In this document: positions 17,813 through 27,828 of the stretch, one piece after another | Numbering within the stretch: the stretch's first letter is position 1 | How the letters are laid out: each line of letters starts with the position of its first letter | Source of the DNA: Planctomycetaceae bacterium | GTDB taxonomy: Bacteria; Planctomycetota; Planctomycetia; Pirellulales; Pirellulaceae | Direction of reading: 5' to 3' | NCBI GenBank assembly: GCA_007694185.1 | Contig: RECD01000155.1 | Coordinates: 1-64,000 of the forward strand | DNA length: 64,000 bases | Program-made: the position numbers and the translations under genes | Notes under the pieces: model-generated | Told to the model about the DNA's origin: nothing | Database searches by the model: none | The model's input: only the letters and a program-made list of their open reading frames with translations

Positions 17813-18925
17813 ATGTCGAACAAAATCTGCCGCTGGGGGCTGCTCAGCACCGCGGCTATCGCCCGAAAAAATTGGAAGGCGATTTCCCTGTCTCCTTCGG
17901 GATCGGTCACGGCGGTCGCCAGTCGTGACGCGCAGCGGGCTCAGCAATTCATTCGGGAATGTTCGGCGGAGGTCCCGTTCGCGGAGTCTCCCACGGCGAT
18001 CGGCAGTTACGAGGAACTGCTGGCCAGCACGGACGTCGACGCGGTCTATGTCGCGTTGCCGACCGGCTTGCGGAAGCGGTGGGTGATCATGGCAGCCGAG
18101 GCCGGCAAGCACGTGCTTTGCGAAAAGCCGGTCGCCACGACGACTCAGGACGCGATCGAGATGATCGAAGCCTGTCGCGAACACGGTGTCCAGTTCATGG
18201 ACGGGGTGATGTTCAGTCACAGCCAGCGGTTGGCCGCGCTGCGTCCTGCGCTCGACGGTCCGGAGGGGATCGGGCCGCTGCGGCGGATCACCTCGCATTT
18301 TTCCTTTCATGGCGACGAGGCTTTCCGACGGGACAACATTCGCGTCAACAGTCGCTTGGAGCCGGCCGGCTGCCTTGGTGACCTCGGTTGGTACAACCTT
18401 CGGTTCATCCTCTGGGCGATGGATTACCAGCTACCTGAGTCGGTCATCGGTCGAAAGTTGACGTCGCTGCGTGGAGAAGGCAGTGCGGTCGATGTGCCCG
18501 GCGAGTTCTCGGGCGAACTCTTCTTTGCGGGCGGAGTCACGGCGAGTTTTTTCTGTTCGTTCCTCGCCGAGAACCAGCAGATCTCGATCCTGTCCGGCGA
18601 ACGCGGCTACGTCCTGGTCGACGACTTCGTCTTGCCCTTTTACGATGCCGAGCTCGCTTGGCACGAATCGCGGCATGTTTTGGAGATCGACAATTGTCGC
18701 TGGAACATGCGTCGGCATACCAGCCGGGAGTCGATCTTCGAGTATGCGAGCGGCGAACCGAACGCTCAGGAAGTCCGCATGATCGAAACGTTCAATCGCT
18801 GCGTCGTGGATGGGAAAGTCGACCCTCACTGGCCGCAGATTTCGCTGCTTACCCAGCGGGTGATGGACGCCTGTCGGGCCAGCGCCGATGCCGGCGGCCT
18901 GCGGATTGACCTGCCGGCCGACTGA
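17813..18925 (+). CDS. Gfo/Idh/MocA-family NAD(P)-dependent oxidoreductase
   Basis: 370 aa. The N-terminal Rossmann domain begins CRWGLLSTAAIARKN, close to the dihydrodiol-dehydrogenase-like branch, and the EKP motif is present (VLCEKPVATT). The C-terminal beta-sheet domain contains GCLGDLGWYNLRFILW. It should oxidise or reduce a sugar or related polyol. The start is the ATG after GATTCCGAC; an upstream in-frame extension is not conserved-looking. It follows the enolase-superfamily gene by 176 bases and precedes a sodium symporter gene, extending the plus-strand catabolic cluster. Confidence 0.88.
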   Translation: MSNKICRWGLLSTAAIARKNWKAISLSPSGSVTAVASRDAQRAQQFIRECSAEVPFAESPTAIGSYEELLASTDVDAVYVALPTGLRKRWVIMAAEAGKHVLCEKPVATTTQDAIEMIEACREHGVQFMDGVMFSHSQRLAALRPALDGPEGIGPLRRITSHFSFHGDEAFRRDNIRVNSRLEPAGCLGDLGWYNLRFILWAMDYQLPESVIGRKLTSLRGEGSAVDVPGEFSGELFFAGGVTASFFCSFLAENQQISILSGERGYVLVDDFVLPFYDAELAWHESRHVLEIDNCRWNMRRHTSRESIFEYASGEPNAQEVRMIETFNRCVVDGKVDPHWPQISLLTQRVMDACRASADAGGLRIDLPAD

Positions 18926-19008
18926 CCCGTGTCCGAACGCCCGTCCCTGCCGTCGCCGGGCTGTCGCTTCGATTCGTCTCATCACCCCTCCTTTTCGGCT
19001 GCTCATAC

Positions 19009-20769
19009 ATGCTCGCCCTCGTCTCGTTCGTGTTCTTCACCGGGCTGGTCGGTGCCTTGACCTATTGGTTGACCCGCGGCCGGGAGATCGAAACCGCGGT
19101 CGGATATTTTTTGGCGGGGCGCAGCCTGAGCGCCGGCGTGGTTGCCGGTTCGTTGCTGCTCACCAACTTGTCGACCGAGCAGCTCGTCGGGCTCAACGGG
19201 TCGGCGTTTGCCGACGGCTTGTGTGTGATGGCTTGGGAGGTGATCGCCGGGGTGTCGCTGGTGATGTTGGCGATCTTTTTTTTGCCCCGTTATCTGGCCA
19301 AGGGGGTGACGACGATCCCAGAGTTCCTGGCGGGGCGATTCGATGACACGACACGGATTTTGACCAACCTGATCTTCGTCGCGGCTTACACGCTGTTGTT
19401 GCTGCCGATCATCCTCTACACCGGCGCCACCGGCCTGATCGACATCCTCGACTTGCAGGCGTTGACCGAGCTGAAGCGCACGACCCTGCTGTGGGGAGCG
19501 GTCTGGTTGATCGGCACGCTCGGTTCGATCTACGCGATTTTCGGCGGCCTCAGGTCGGTGGCGATTTCGGACACACTCAACGGCTTTGGGCTGTTGGTCG
19601 GTGGGGTCCTGATCGCGTACCTGGCACTTGAAAAGGTCGGTGGCGGCGAGGCCTGGACCGGACTGACGACGCTCCGTGAGGCCCATCCCGAAAAGTTTCG
19701 CTCGCTGGGCACGGCCGACACTTCGGTCCCCTGGCCGACACTCGCTACCGGCGTGTTGCTGTTGAACCTGTTTTATTGGACCACGAACCAACAGATCATT
19801 CAGCGAACGCTTGCGGCCCGCTCGTTGGCGGAGGGTCAAAAGGGGGTTTTATTGGCAGCCTGCTTCAAGATCATGGCGCCGCTGATCTTGGTCTTGCCGG
19901 GGATCATCGCGTTTCACCTTGACAGTCGGGGCGAGCTTTTCAATTCGTTGCAGCTCGCCGATTTCGCGGAGCAGGTCGATCAGGCGTTTGTGCGGGAGGT
20001 GGCAGCGGATCCGACGCTCGGCGGGCTGCCCGCCGAGCGGGTCGAGCAATGGAAATCGGAGCGATTGTTCCAAACGAAGCAAGACAAAGGGTATGGCACG
20101 TTGGTCAGCGCGGTGCTGCCGAAGTGGCTGACCGGATTTTTTGCCGCCGCGATCGTGGGGGCGATCCTGAGTTCGTTCAACTCGGTGCTCAATTCGGTCG
20201 TCACGTTGGTCAGCCTGGACGCTTATCGGAAGTACTTGCGGCCGCAGGCGACGGAACACCAGACGGTCCGGGTGGGACGCATCTTCGGCACCACCGTGGC
20301 GCTCGCGGCGATGACGATCGCGCCGCTGTTGGCTGGCCAGGACAGCATTTTTGGCTACCTACAAAAAATGAACGGGCTGTATGCCGCGCCGATCTTTGCG
20401 GTCGTGTTGGTCGGCATGTTCACCCGCCGCGTCCCCGCCATTGCCGCCAATTTGGCGTTGGTGTTGGGTGTGGCGACGATCGCGACAGTCTATTTCGCGC
20501 CCACCGTTGTCGGCCCGCTCGCCCGCATCAACGGATTTCATTTTTTGGGGCTGGTGTTCGTCGGGTTGGTGGGGTTGATGCTGCTGATCGGCCGGTTGGC
20601 CCCGCGGGCGCTGCCCGCAGCCTCGGTGGCAGCCGGGGAGGCCGATCCGGATGGCCTGCGGGCCGCCGCAGATTCTGCCGTGCCGCTGGAGCCCTGGCGT
20701 TGGACGCTGCCAGCGGGTGGCCTGTTGGTCGCGATCGTGATCGGGATTTATGCCTGGTTTGCCTTTTGA
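19009..20769 (+). CDS. Sodium:solute symporter (SSS/SLC5 family)
   Basis: 586 aa with about 14 hydrophobic segments. TNLSTEQLVGLNGSAF in the first discontinuous helix region is the SGLT-like signature (usually ANISTEQFVGMSG), and the Na+-site region LSSFNSVLNSVVTLVSLD is near residue 390. It would import a sugar or other organic solute with sodium across the inner membrane. Its position at the end of the 13.4-20.8 kb run suggests that it brings in the substrate of that cluster. The last helix ends in IYAWFAF. No Shine-Dalgarno sequence is obvious. Confidence 0.9.
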   Translation: MLALVSFVFFTGLVGALTYWLTRGREIETAVGYFLAGRSLSAGVVAGSLLLTNLSTEQLVGLNGSAFADGLCVMAWEVIAGVSLVMLAIFFLPRYLAKGVTTIPEFLAGRFDDTTRILTNLIFVAAYTLLLLPIILYTGATGLIDILDLQALTELKRTTLLWGAVWLIGTLGSIYAIFGGLRSVAISDTLNGFGLLVGGVLIAYLALEKVGGGEAWTGLTTLREAHPEKFRSLGTADTSVPWPTLATGVLLLNLFYWTTNQQIIQRTLAARSLAEGQKGVLLAACFKIMAPLILVLPGIIAFHLDSRGELFNSLQLADFAEQVDQAFVREVAADPTLGGLPAERVEQWKSERLFQTKQDKGYGTLVSAVLPKWLTGFFAAAIVGAILSSFNSVLNSVVTLVSLDAYRKYLRPQATEHQTVRVGRIFGTTVALAAMTIAPLLAGQDSIFGYLQKMNGLYAAPIFAVVLVGMFTRRVPAIAANLALVLGVATIATVYFAPTVVGPLARINGFHFLGLVFVGLVGLMLLIGRLAPRALPAASVAAGEADPDGLRAAADSAVPLEPWRWTLPAGGLLVAIVIGIYAWFAF

Positions 20770-20967
20770 CGGCGATCCCGGCTCAGCGGGAATTGTCTAT
20801 AACAAGAGGTTCCCCTGTCGGGCAGTCGATCGGTTTGGTCGTCCGGTTGGCCCAGGAGTCGGCCGTGGCCGGGCCGGCCGTCGGGGGCTGTCATTCAGGG
20901 GCCGCCTGTGAGCCGAGGACCGTCCTTGTGGCCCACCCCTAACCCACCCAGTCGAGAGCCATTTGCC

Positions 20968-22233
20968 GTGTCAGATTCCGGTGCGATCGATTTTAACGAG
21001 ATCGAAGGCGAAACCGAACTCACCCCGCCTGAGACCTACGCCGCGCAGCTCATCGAGTGGGCCGCGGAACGGAACGCCAGCGACCTGTTCATTTCCGACA
21101 GCGAGCGGAGCGTGGTGGTTGCGGTCCGTCGCATGGGCCGTGTCGAGATCGTGCGGCGACTGGCCCGGCAGTATGGGCGTTACCTGCAAGGGCATTTTCG
21201 GGCGATTTCTGACGCGGGAGCGGGTGACCTCGTTCATCCGGCCGAGGGGCGAGCCTCGGTTGTGCTCAGCGACCGGCGGTCGATCGATTTTCGGCTGAGC
21301 GTGATCCCGACACTTTATGGTCACGACGTCTCGGTCCGGCTGTTCGATGCCGAACGGGGGCGGGTCGGGATCGATGCCTTGGGGATGGATGACGAAGAGA
21401 TCGCGACGCTGAAGCGACTGCTCGGGTTTCCCTCGGGGTTGATCCTCGTTAGCGGCCCGGTCGCTAGCGGCAAGACTTGCACGCTATACGCGGCGATCCG
21501 ACATCTGAACGACGGTTCGCGCAAGATCCACACGATCGAAGATCCGGTCGAGTACCCGCTGGCCGGGGTGCATCAATCGCAGACGAATCAGCGGGCGAAA
21601 CTCGATTTCGCCGAACTGTTGGTGGCCGTGCTGCGGCACAGCCCCGACGTGATCATGATCGGCGAGATCCGCGATTCCCAAATCGCCGCTACGGCGGTCC
21701 GGGCCGGGGCCAGCGGTCAATTGGTGCTCGCCACGGTTCATGCCGATTCGACAGCCCAAGCGATCAACGTGATGCGGCAATACGATGTCAACCCGACGTT
21801 TTTGGCGAGGACTTTGGTCGGTGTCATCAACCAGCGGCTGATCCGTCGTTTGTGTGAGGAGTGTCGTGAGGAGATCGCCTCGGGCGACGAGTTGGTCGGC
21901 AACGACGCGGTCCGCGCCAGGTTGCGAGGCGAAACCCCCCGGTTGTACCGTCCGGTCGGCGGCCCCCAGTGTAGCGATAGCGGATATTCCTCCCTGACTT
22001 GCTTGCCAGAACTGATGGTCATCACGCCGGAGATCGAACAGGGGATCATCCGTGGGGCGGGTTCGGCGGAACTGGAGGAACTCGCGGTTCGGGCCGGGAT
22101 GTTGCGGATGGTCGACGCCGCTCAGGTCCGGATCCTCCGCGGGATCACGACGCCGACCGAGGTCTGTCGAGAGCTCGACGCGCCCGAATTGTCACACCTC
22201 GTCGCCCGGGCTAGGGCGGCGGAATCCGAATGA
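20968..22233 (+). CDS. PilB/GspE-type secretion ATPase, stand-alone
   Basis: 421 aa from the GTG at 20968 (441 if GTG 20908 is used; that extra part is Pro-rich and not conserved-looking, though AGGGG lies before it). Walker A GPVASGKTCT, Asp box HTIEDPVEYPL, Walker B DVIMIGEIRDSQ and His box ATVHAD are all intact. These are hexameric ATPases that power type IV pilus assembly or type II secretion. The zinc motif is reduced: CEEC is present, but the second pair has lost its first Cys (GPQCSDSGY). The N1 domain seen in full PilB is missing, so it is shorter than PilB (about 560 aa). No pilin or other secretion genes are adjacent. Confidence 0.88.
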   Translation: MSDSGAIDFNEIEGETELTPPETYAAQLIEWAAERNASDLFISDSERSVVVAVRRMGRVEIVRRLARQYGRYLQGHFRAISDAGAGDLVHPAEGRASVVLSDRRSIDFRLSVIPTLYGHDVSVRLFDAERGRVGIDALGMDDEEIATLKRLLGFPSGLILVSGPVASGKTCTLYAAIRHLNDGSRKIHTIEDPVEYPLAGVHQSQTNQRAKLDFAELLVAVLRHSPDVIMIGEIRDSQIAATAVRAGASGQLVLATVHADSTAQAINVMRQYDVNPTFLARTLVGVINQRLIRRLCEECREEIASGDELVGNDAVRARLRGETPRLYRPVGGPQCSDSGYSSLTCLPELMVITPEIEQGIIRGAGSAELEELAVRAGMLRMVDAAQVRILRGITTPTEVCRELDAPELSHLVARARAAESE

Positions 22234-22429
22234 ACGCCCCTCCGGTGTTCGGATCGCGCCGGTCGCAACGAAAACGCCGACTTGGGCGGATGGGGAACCC
22301 GATCGGAAAGCTCGGACGTCTTCCGGGCACAAGTCTGCTAGGTTTTTGGACCGAGTCGGGTTAACGTTTCAGTAGAACCGACTTGCCGTCGTGCTCGACC
22401 AATTCACTTTGCTCCGGTCAGGGAATGTC

Positions 22430-23767
22430 ATGAGAATCGCGATGATCGGAACCGGGTACGTGGGCCTGGTTACCGGGACGTGTTTTGCGGAAAGCGGCAA
22501 CGATGTCGTTTGCGTCGATATCGATCAGGCCAAGATCGACGGGTTGCGGAATGGTCAGTTGCCGATTTTCGAACCGGGGCTGCGGGAATTGGTGCTCCGC
22601 AACTTCGAAAACGGTCAGTTGTCCTTCACCACGGACCTGGCCGACGCCGTCGCGAATCATCGGATCATCTACCTGGCCGTCGGCACGCCGCCCGCTGAGG
22701 ACGGGTCGGCGGATCTCACCGCGCTGCAAGCCGTGGTCGACCAGATCGCACCTCACCTGACCAAGGACGCGGTCGTGGTGACCAAGAGCACCGTGCCGGT
22801 CGGGACGAATCAGTGGATTTTTGAGCGATTGCAAACGCGACTGGGGCGTCGGGTCGACGTCGCGAGCAATCCCGAGTTTCTCAAGGAGGGGGCGGCGATC
22901 GACGACTTCATGAAGCCCGACCGGGTGGTGGTCGGTGTCCGGGACGAGGCCGTCGGCGAGCTGCTGGAAGAGTTGTATCGCCCGTTTCTGCGGACCGATA
23001 ACCCGTTTTTGGTGATGAGTCCCGAGTCGGCCGAGCTGACGAAATACGTCGCCAACGCGTTGTTGAGCACCAAGATTTCGTTCATCAACGAGATGGCGAA
23101 CCTTTGCGAGCGGATGGGGGGCGACATCAACGACGTGCGCCGGGGAATCGGTCACGACCAGCGGATCGGATTCGCGTTTCTGTTTCCCGGAGCCGGGTAT
23201 GGCGGCAGTTGCTTTCCTAAAGATGTCCGTGCCCTCTCGAGCATGGCCAGAAAGCTCGGGCTGCAGACCCGCATCCTCGACGCCGTTGACGACGTCAACA
23301 CGCTCCAAAAGCGGGTCTTGGTCGATAAGATCCGGAGCCATTTCGGGGAATCGCTGGCCGGTAAACGCTTCGCCGTTTGGGGGTTGGCATTCAAGCCGCG
23401 GACGGACGATATCCGCGAGGCCCCGTCGTTGACGTTACTCGATTACCTGGTCGAAAACGGGGCGACGATCCAGGTACACGACCCGGAGGCGACCGAACAC
23501 GTTCGCGCACTCTATGGCAGTCGATTGATCTATTGCGAGGCGGCCATGGATGCCTTGAACGGCGCCGACGCCTTGGCGATCAACACCGAATGGAAGGTTT
23601 ATCAAAACCCGGACTTCGAGGAGATGCGGACTCGGATGAATGACCGGGTCGTGTTCGATGGGCGGAACCTGTACGAGCCCGAACGGATGGTTCGAGACGG
23701 TTTTACCTACTATAGCATCGGGCGGGTCACCGCCGTCGCTGGCGAGCCGGAGACCGTGCGCCGCTGA
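22430..23767 (+). CDS. ugd: UDP-glucose 6-dehydrogenase
   Basis: 445 aa. The Rossmann motif GTGYVG is at residues 7-12. The middle holds SNPEFLKEG and the catalytic-Cys motif GGSCFPKD. The C-terminal NAD/UDP domain has [16 protein letters not shown]. It oxidises UDP-glucose to UDP-glucuronate, a precursor of acidic surface polysaccharides. GDP-mannose dehydrogenase is a close relative, but the motif set favours UDP-glucose. The start is the ATG at 22430 with AGGGAA ahead; the frame extends upstream to 22391 without similarity. It stands between the secretion ATPase and leuB with spacers near 190 bases on both sides. Confidence 0.93.
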   Translation: MRIAMIGTGYVGLVTGTCFAESGNDVVCVDIDQAKIDGLRNGQLPIFEPGLRELVLRNFENGQLSFTTDLADAVANHRIIYLAVGTPPAEDGSADLTALQAVVDQIAPHLTKDAVVVTKSTVPVGTNQWIFERLQTRLGRRVDVASNPEFLKEGAAIDDFMKPDRVVVGVRDEAVGELLEELYRPFLRTDNPFLVMSPESAELTKYVANALLSTKISFINEMANLCERMGGDINDVRRGIGHDQRIGFAFLFPGAGYGGSCFPKDVRALSSMARKLGLQTRILDAVDDVNTLQKRVLVDKIRSHFGESLAGKRFAVWGLAFKPRTDDIREAPSLTLLDYLVENGATIQVHDPEATEHVRALYGSRLIYCEAAMDALNGADALAINTEWKVYQNPDFEEMRTRMNDRVVFDGRNLYEPERMVRDGFTYYSIGRVTAVAGEPETVRR

Positions 23768-23955
23768 GTCGGTTCGACGCTGGCTCCGCCACCATGTCGC
23801 GGCGAGTCGGCGGCAGGTAGCCCGTCGACCGCGGTTCAACCGCCTGGACGAAATCGACCTGGGAAACGATGATTTGGCCACGGTTTCCGGCGGAGCGTCC
23901 GGCCGGTTGCCGTTTCCACCGTCCTCCGTTCACGCCGATCGTCGGTCGACCGCTC

Positions 23956-25041
23956 ATGCCCAAAACATACTCCATCGTTCTCTTGCCGGGTGACGGCATC
24001 GGTCCCGAGATCGTCGCCGGTGCCGTCCGAGTGCTCGACCGGGTTGCCGAACTGGAGGGTTTCTCGCTGACCTACAGCGAGCAGCTCATCGGCGGCATCT
24101 CGATCGACACCACGGGTGATCCGCTGCCGCCCGCGACCGTCGACGCCTGTCGGGCCAGCGACGCGATCCTGTTGGGAGCCGTCGGCGGTCCCAAGTGGGA
24201 TGATCCGACTGCCAAAACGAGACCCGAAGTCGGGTTGTTGGGGATTCGCAAGGCGTTGTCACTGTTCGCTAACTTGCGGCCGATCGTGCCTTTCGAAGAG
24301 TTGCTCGACGCATCGCCGTTGAAGCGCGAGGTGATCGAGGGGACCGACATCCTGTTCGTTCGCGAGCTGACGGGCGATGTTTACTTCGGCGAATCGGGGC
24401 GGACCGGATCGGGGGCGGAGGAAACTGCCTTCCAGAACATGGTTTACAGCGTCTCCGAGGTCGAACGGGTTGTCCGTTTAGCCGCGCGTGCGGCGCAGCA
24501 GCGGCGGAATCACCTGACGAGCGTTGACAAGGCGAACGTCCTGGAGCCGAGTCGGTTGTGGAGGCAGGTCGCCCAGCGGGTGATGACCGAAGAGTTTCCC
24601 GATGTCCGCTACGACGTCGTGTTGGTCGACGCGATGGCGATGCACCTGCTTAGCCGCCCGCGAGATTTCGACGTCGTCGTTACCGCCAACCTGTTCGGCG
24701 ACATCCTCACGGATGAAGCGTCGATGCTGCCGGGTTCACTGGGGATGTTGCCTAGCGCCTCGTTGGGCGATAGCGGGCCGGGCCTGTACGAACCGATCCA
24801 CGGTTCGGCCCCGGACATCGCCGGCCAGGGGATCGCCAATCCGCTGGCGACGATTTTGGCGGCGTCCATGATGTTGCGTCATTCGCTGGCGGAGCCCGCT
24901 GCGGCCGAGCGGATCGAACAGGCCGTCCGCCAGGTGCTGGCCGACGGGCTCCGCACCGCAGACATCGCCCCGCAGGGGGGCAACGTCCGACCACTGAAGA
25001 CCGCAGAAATGGTGGCAGCCGTACTGACGAGAATCTCGTGA
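23956..25041 (+). CDS. leuB: 3-isopropylmalate dehydrogenase
   Basis: 361 aa, full length. It starts [16 protein letters not shown], with [10 protein letters not shown], substrate-binding [24 protein letters not shown], and the metal/NAD region [12 protein letters not shown] and [18 protein letters not shown]. It oxidatively decarboxylates 3-isopropylmalate in leucine synthesis. The start ATG at 23956 was chosen because the longer frame upstream does not match the family. Its stop overlaps the GTG start of cdsA, so the downstream lipid genes are co-transcribed, although there is no functional link. Confidence 0.96.
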   Translation: MPKTYSIVLLPGDGIGPEIVAGAVRVLDRVAELEGFSLTYSEQLIGGISIDTTGDPLPPATVDACRASDAILLGAVGGPKWDDPTAKTRPEVGLLGIRKALSLFANLRPIVPFEELLDASPLKREVIEGTDILFVRELTGDVYFGESGRTGSGAEETAFQNMVYSVSEVERVVRLAARAAQQRRNHLTSVDKANVLEPSRLWRQVAQRVMTEEFPDVRYDVVLVDAMAMHLLSRPRDFDVVVTANLFGDILTDEASMLPGSLGMLPSASLGDSGPGLYEPIHGSAPDIAGQGIANPLATILAASMMLRHSLAEPAAAERIEQAVRQVLADGLRTADIAPQGGNVRPLKTAEMVAAVLTRIS

Positions 25042-26141
25042 TCCCGCTGGAAAATGCCGCCGAAGTGATCGCCGAATCGGCTAAGCAGTGGACGGCCGGT
25101 CTGTTGCCCGACGGGACGGTTCCCGAAGAGGCCAACAACCCGTTGTGGCTGACCACGCGAACCTTTCTGTTGTTGGCCGTGATCGTCGTTTCGCTGTCGC
25201 TGGCGACCTTGTTTAGCGTCCTGGCGTCGCGACGGGAAAATCTGTCAGCCCACAGCGCCACGCTGCAGCGTTTACGTCACAAGCTGCGGGTTTGGTGGGT
25301 GATGACCGCGATCTTGATGATCGGGTTTCTGTTGCACTACACCGGCACGGTGATCCTGTTCGGTTTGGTGTCGTTTTGGGCGTTGCGTGAGTTCGTCACG
25401 ATGACGCCGACCCGCCGGGCCGATCATCGCACGCTGTTTTGGGTATTCTTCGTCTTTTTGCCGTTGCAGTACCTGTTGGTCCTCTTGGGCAGCAATCCCC
25501 CGACCTGGTTAGTCGGCGACCGCAAGTTCGACTTTTACGGCCTCTACAGCATCTTCATTCCTGTCTATGCGAGCCTGTTCATTCCGGCCCGAATCGCCCT
25601 GTCCGGTGATTCGAAACGATTTTTGGAACGTATCGCGATCATTCAAGCCGGCCTGCTGATCTGCGTTTATTCGCTGTCCTATGCCCCCGCGCTGCTCGAC
25701 CTGGAGTTGCGACGAACGGACGGTTCGCGGTGGATCGGCAGCAACCTGACGTTGTTGCTGTTCATGGTCTTGATCGCCCAACTCGCCTCGGTGTTGGAAC
25801 GGGCATGGAGCCGGTTGGTGGGGCGACGGTTGTTGGCTGAGAAGATCAATGCGAGTCGCACCTGGGAGGGGTTATTTGGGTCGATGGTGACCACCGGGCT
25901 GATCGCCGCGACACTCTATTGGGCCACGCCGTTCATGCCCTGGGAGGCCGGCGTGATGGGGGCGATGGTCACCGTCATGGCGATCGCCGGGACGCTGACG
26001 ATGAGCGCCATCAAGCGTGACCGTGGCGTTACCGACACGGGAACGCTGGTTCAAGGGCATGCCGGTATGTTGGACCAGATCGACAACGTCTGTTTTGCTG
26101 CCCCGGTGTTCTATCACCTGACCCGCTTCTTTTACACCTAA
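25038..26141 (+). CDS. cdsA: Phosphatidate cytidylyltransferase
   Basis: 367 aa with 7-8 membrane segments. The C-terminal signature is clear: SRTWEG, then [27 protein letters not shown], matching the CdsA pattern (KRD.GVKD.G...PGHGG.LDR.D). It makes CDP-diacylglycerol for phospholipid synthesis at the inner membrane. It starts with GTG overlapping the leuB stop (GTGA). The cardiolipin-synthase-like gene follows after 14 bases, a sensible phospholipid pair. The N-terminal 40 residues before the first helix are longer than in E. coli. Confidence 0.92.
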   Translation: MIPLENAAEVIAESAKQWTAGLLPDGTVPEEANNPLWLTTRTFLLLAVIVVSLSLATLFSVLASRRENLSAHSATLQRLRHKLRVWWVMTAILMIGFLLHYTGTVILFGLVSFWALREFVTMTPTRRADHRTLFWVFFVFLPLQYLLVLLGSNPPTWLVGDRKFDFYGLYSIFIPVYASLFIPARIALSGDSKRFLERIAIIQAGLLICVYSLSYAPALLDLELRRTDGSRWIGSNLTLLLFMVLIAQLASVLERAWSRLVGRRLLAEKINASRTWEGLFGSMVTTGLIAATLYWATPFMPWEAGVMGAMVTVMAIAGTLTMSAIKRDRGVTDTGTLVQGHAGMLDQIDNVCFAAPVFYHLTRFFYT

Positions 26142-26155
26142 ACCGGAGTGGTGCG

Positions 26156-27622
26156 TTGGCACTATCGGGGCTATGGGCGGCGTTACTTCCGGTGGTCGTG
26201 CACCTGCTGGTCGGGTTCGGATTGGCCCTTCGGGTGATCATGCGTCGTCCCCCGACCGGAGTCGCGCTGGCTTGGCTGGTATTGATCGCGGCGGTTCCTT
26301 ATCTGGGGGCGATTGCCTATCTGCTGGTCGGTGAACGCCGTATCGGACGCGAAAGGTCGCGGAGGTTGCGAGAGCTTCATCGCCACTTCGCGAGCTTGCT
26401 CGGAACCTCACGAGAATCCCTCGCGAGCCAGATTGGGGCTGACCATCCGGTGTCAGCTTGGGAACCGGTCAGTCGGTTGGGTGAGGCCTTGGCGGTCAGT
26501 CCGATCGTGCGCGGAAGCCAACTGCACTTGTTCAGTGAAACGGACAAAATCTTCGCGGGCTTGATCGGGGACATCGAAGCGGCCCAAACGAGCGTGTTGA
26601 TGGAGTTCTACATTTGGCATGCCGGCGGCCAAGCCGATCAGGTGCTGGAAGCGTTGATTCGGGCTGCTGGGCGTGGGGTACGTTGCAAGCTGTTGATCGA
26701 CGCGCTCGGCGCGCGACCCTGGTGGCGGGGAACGCAGCCCGCTCGTTTGCGTGCTGCGGGTGTTGAGCTGCGGGCGGCGCTGCCGGTCGGGTTGCTGAGA
26801 ACCTCGGTGGGGCGCACCGATCTGCGACTGCATCGCAAGATTGTCGTGATCGACAGTCGGCTAGCTTGGACCGGCAGCATGAACTTGGTCGATCCCCGGT
26901 TCTTCAAGCAGGGGGCCGGTGTCGGGCAATGGGTCGACGCGATGGCTCGCGTTCAAGGAGCCGCCGTCGTGCCGTTGCTGGCAACGTTACTCGGAGATTG
27001 GGTGGTCGAAACCGGGGAAACGCCCAGCGAGTTGATCCGCGACCTGCGGTTGTCGCGAGCCGCCGAGTGCGGGACTGCGGACTTGCAGGTAATCCCCACG
27101 GGGCCGGGCCAGAGCGAAGATGCCTTGTTGCAGATGATTGTCGCCGGGATTCACGCGACCCGTTCGGAGTTGGTGCTGACGACCCCCTATTTGATCCCCG
27201 ACGACGCCCTGTCGCAGGCGTTGCGGGGGGCGGCCCTGCGGGGCGTGAATGTCACTGTGATCCTGCCCGCGAAGGTCGACTCGTTCTTGACTCGGCACGC
27301 ATGCCGTTCTTACTTCGACGAGCTGCTCGCCGTGGGAGTCAAGATCCGCTTGTACCAGGGCGGTCTGCTCCACACCAAGTCGATCCGGTTCGATCGGGGG
27401 TTGGCGATGTTCGGCACCGTCAACTTGGATCGGCGAAGTTTCTGGCTCAATTACGAAGTCGCCTTGTTCGTATACGACGACGACTTCACCTGCCGCTTAG
27501 CTCAATTGCAGTCGGCCTACTTGGCGGACTGCACCGAGCTCGATCCCGCGGCCTGGGGTACACGCCCCTTCGGGCAGCGGTTGCTGCAAAACACGCTGCG
27601 GTTAGCGAGCCCATTGCTTTGA
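26156..27622 (+). CDS. cls: Cardiolipin synthase (phospholipase D superfamily)
   Basis: 488 aa. Two N-terminal membrane helices are followed by two HKD motifs: LHRKIVVIDSRLAWTGSMN and LHTKSIRFDRGLAMFGTVN. Length and order match bacterial ClsA-type enzymes, which join two phosphatidylglycerols (or related lipids) to give cardiolipin. The start is TTG at 26156, supported by GGAGTGG six bases before it. It directly follows cdsA, whose product supplies the precursor pathway. Confidence 0.93.
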   Translation: MALSGLWAALLPVVVHLLVGFGLALRVIMRRPPTGVALAWLVLIAAVPYLGAIAYLLVGERRIGRERSRRLRELHRHFASLLGTSRESLASQIGADHPVSAWEPVSRLGEALAVSPIVRGSQLHLFSETDKIFAGLIGDIEAAQTSVLMEFYIWHAGGQADQVLEALIRAAGRGVRCKLLIDALGARPWWRGTQPARLRAAGVELRAALPVGLLRTSVGRTDLRLHRKIVVIDSRLAWTGSMNLVDPRFFKQGAGVGQWVDAMARVQGAAVVPLLATLLGDWVVETGETPSELIRDLRLSRAAECGTADLQVIPTGPGQSEDALLQMIVAGIHATRSELVLTTPYLIPDDALSQALRGAALRGVNVTVILPAKVDSFLTRHACRSYFDELLAVGVKIRLYQGGLLHTKSIRFDRGLAMFGTVNLDRRSFWLNYEVALFVYDDDFTCRLAQLQSAYLADCTELDPAAWGTRPFGQRLLQNTLRLASPLL

Positions 27623-27828
27623 CGCCGGCGATCGGAACCCGCCGTTTTCGGCCCGGCGGACCGCCTCCAGCCCCGCCCGCCGGCGGCCGGTCATCCCCAG
27701 AGCACTGTCATCCAGGAGCATCCGTGTCACTCCAGGGCGCCCGCCCGCCGAAATGTGGCGGTCTCGGAGGGGAGCGGCTACAACCAGCAAATCGCTTGTC
27801 CGCTTTTTCCGTTCATGAGAATCTCCTG

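Noticed and set aside
20766..20803. TTGACG ... TATAAC promoter for the secretion ATPase gene
   Set aside because: The spacer is 26 bases, too long for a sigma-70 promoter.
26866..27828. Start of a 461-codon plus-strand frame
   Set aside because: This part is out of frame with cls and Arg/Gly-rich; only its end (27829 onward) shows nucleoside hydrolase sequence.
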